A stretch of 64,000 bases of DNA from JAWLBY01 sp041687455 (lineage in GTDB: Bacteria; Pseudomonadota; Gammaproteobacteria; Xanthomonadales; Xanthomonadaceae). A program made the position numbers and the translations under genes. The stretch is taken from the NCBI GenBank assembly GCA_041687455.1, contig JAWLBY010000002.1:186001-250000 (forward strand). Reading direction: 5' to 3'. Each line of letters starts with the position of its first letter. Within the stretch, counting starts at the first letter, position 1. Under the pieces are notes generated by a model, which was not told the origin of the DNA, made no database searches, and worked only from the letters and a program-made list of their open reading frames with translations. Positions 63,204-64,000 of the stretch are shown here, piece by piece.

Positions 63204-64000
63204 ATGAAGCTGTGGTCGATCCTCGGCAATTCGCAGAAACTCGACGGCGGCGCGATGTTCGGCAACGTGCCTCGTGCAATGTGGCAGCAGTGGCTGCCGC
63301 CGGACGAGCAGCATCGGGTGCCGCTGGCCTGTCGCGCACTGCTGGCGAGTCCGCTGAACGGCAAGACCGTGTTGTTCGAGACCGGCATCGGCGCATTCTT
63401 CGAGCCGAAGCTGCGCGAGCGCTACGGGGTGCAGGAGTCGAACCATGTGCTGCTCGATTCACTGGCAGCGGCCGGTTTCGCGCATGAGCAGGTCGATGCG
63501 GTCGTGCTGAGCCATCTGCATTTCGATCACGCCGGCGGATTGCTGGCGCCATGGCAGGACGGGCAGCCGCCGCGACTGTTGTTTCCGAACGCCACCTACG
63601 TGGTCGGGGTGGCCGCGTGGGAACGTGCGCTACACCCGCATCCGCGCGACCGGGCGAGTTTCATTCCAGAGCTCGTGCCGCTGCTCGAAGACAGCGGTCG
63701 GCTGGAACTGGTCGAAGGCGAGCACTGTGCAACGCTCGGCGATGCCGTCCGGTTCCACTACAGCGACGGCCACACGCCGGGACTGATGCTGTCGGAGATC
63801 GTCGGTCCCGGCGGCCACGGCGGGCTGGTGTTCTGTGCCGACCTGATTCCGGGGCGGCCGTGGGTGCATCTGCCGGTGACGATGGGCTACGACCGCTATC
63901 CGGAGCTGCTGATCGAGGAGAAGCGACGCTTCCTCGACGACATGCTGGCCCGCGACGTCAGGCTGTACTTCACGCACGATCCGGAAGTCGCGTTGGCCCG
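63204..64000 (+). CDS. Metallo-beta-lactamase-fold hydrolase, cut by the window end
   Basis: The visible 265 residues begin KLWSILGNSQKLDGGAMFGN and contain the metal-binding motif VVLSHLHFDHAGGLLAP (HxHxDH), the later His in YSDGHTPGLMLSEI, and FCADLIPGRPWVHLP with the bridging Asp. This matches MBL-fold hydrolases of the lactonase/quorum-quenching-like or general type, but the substrate is not identifiable. The C-terminus, including the last metal-ligand His region, is partly or wholly outside. AGAACGG precedes ATG 63204. Confidence 0.88.
   Translation, partial: MKLWSILGNSQKLDGGAMFGNVPRAMWQQWLPPDEQHRVPLACRALLASPLNGKTVLFETGIGAFFEPKLRERYGVQESNHVLLDSLAAAGFAHEQVDAVVLSHLHFDHAGGLLAPWQDGQPPRLLFPNATYVVGVAAWERALHPHPRDRASFIPELVPLLEDSGRLELVEGEHCATLGDAVRFHYSDGHTPGLMLSEIVGPGGHGGLVFCADLIPGRPWVHLPVTMGYDRYPELLIEEKRRFLDDMLARDVRLYFTHDPEVALA

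Overview
The window is GC-rich DNA (roughly two thirds G+C by eye), densely packed with genes on both strands. Gene content and order point to a gammaproteobacterium of the Lysobacterales/Xanthomonadales type: thyA-folA-apaH-apaG-rsmA-pdxA-surA-lptD, an Rrf2 regulator-sufBCDS cluster, ftsY-asmA-mutY-yggX, and coaD-lipoprotein-YfhL-type ferredoxin-ggt. Dispersed repeats of the ATCCCGGC..GCCGGGAT and GGGAGCGGC..TCAGCCGC kinds fit the same group. The genus cannot be fixed from sequence alone. No tRNA, rRNA or CRISPR array was seen.

Layout. 1-3.5 kb: a ferric-reductase-like membrane protein (cut by the window edge) is divergent from an MtrA/DmsE-type decaheme cytochrome and an MtrB/PioB-type outer-membrane barrel, a trans-envelope electron conduit. 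3.5-4.6 kb: a scrambled, partly AT-richer patch with a transposase scrap, an orphan DUF4303 gene and the tail of a lost outer-membrane protein. 4.6-8.6 kb: HD-GYP c-di-GMP phosphodiesterase, histidine kinase, GNAT acetyltransferase and EamA transporter. 8.9-10.4 kb: exported EF-hand protein and SRPBCC protein. 10.5-13.4 kb: two leucine-degradation genes. 13.5-15.9 kb: Fur-controlled feoA-feoB-DUF6587. 15.9-25.6 kb: maf, rng, yhdP, tldD, darP and tldE.

25.8-37.9 kb holds housekeeping genes: DUF4870, ispA, xseB, tilS, miaA, hfq, hflX, hflK, hflC, DUF2065, rlmI, lgt, thyA and folA. At 38-39.2 kb the folA-apaH junction is interrupted by a CPBP protease gene, a MITE-like element and an IS630 remnant. 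39.4-46.3 kb is the envelope/RNA operon lptD-surA-pdxA-rsmA-apaG-apaH. 46.4-55.7 kb has msrB, then the SUF cluster with its regulator and a candidate operator, interrupted by a 26-bp inverted repeat and followed by DUF1631, GNAT and Rieske genes. 55.8-64 kb: yggX, mutY, asmA-like, ftsY, then rsmD, coaD, lipoprotein, ferredoxin, ggt and a metallo-beta-lactamase-fold protein cut by the right edge.

Two themes recur: iron and redox handling (electron conduit, Feo uptake, SUF cluster assembly, Rieske and ferredoxin proteins, YggX, MsrB) and envelope biogenesis (LptD, SurA, Lgt, YhdP, AsmA-like, FtsY, HflKC). The least conventional parts are the MtrAB module with its eroded flank, and the mobile-DNA insertions into otherwise conserved operons (folA/apaH and sufB/sufC).
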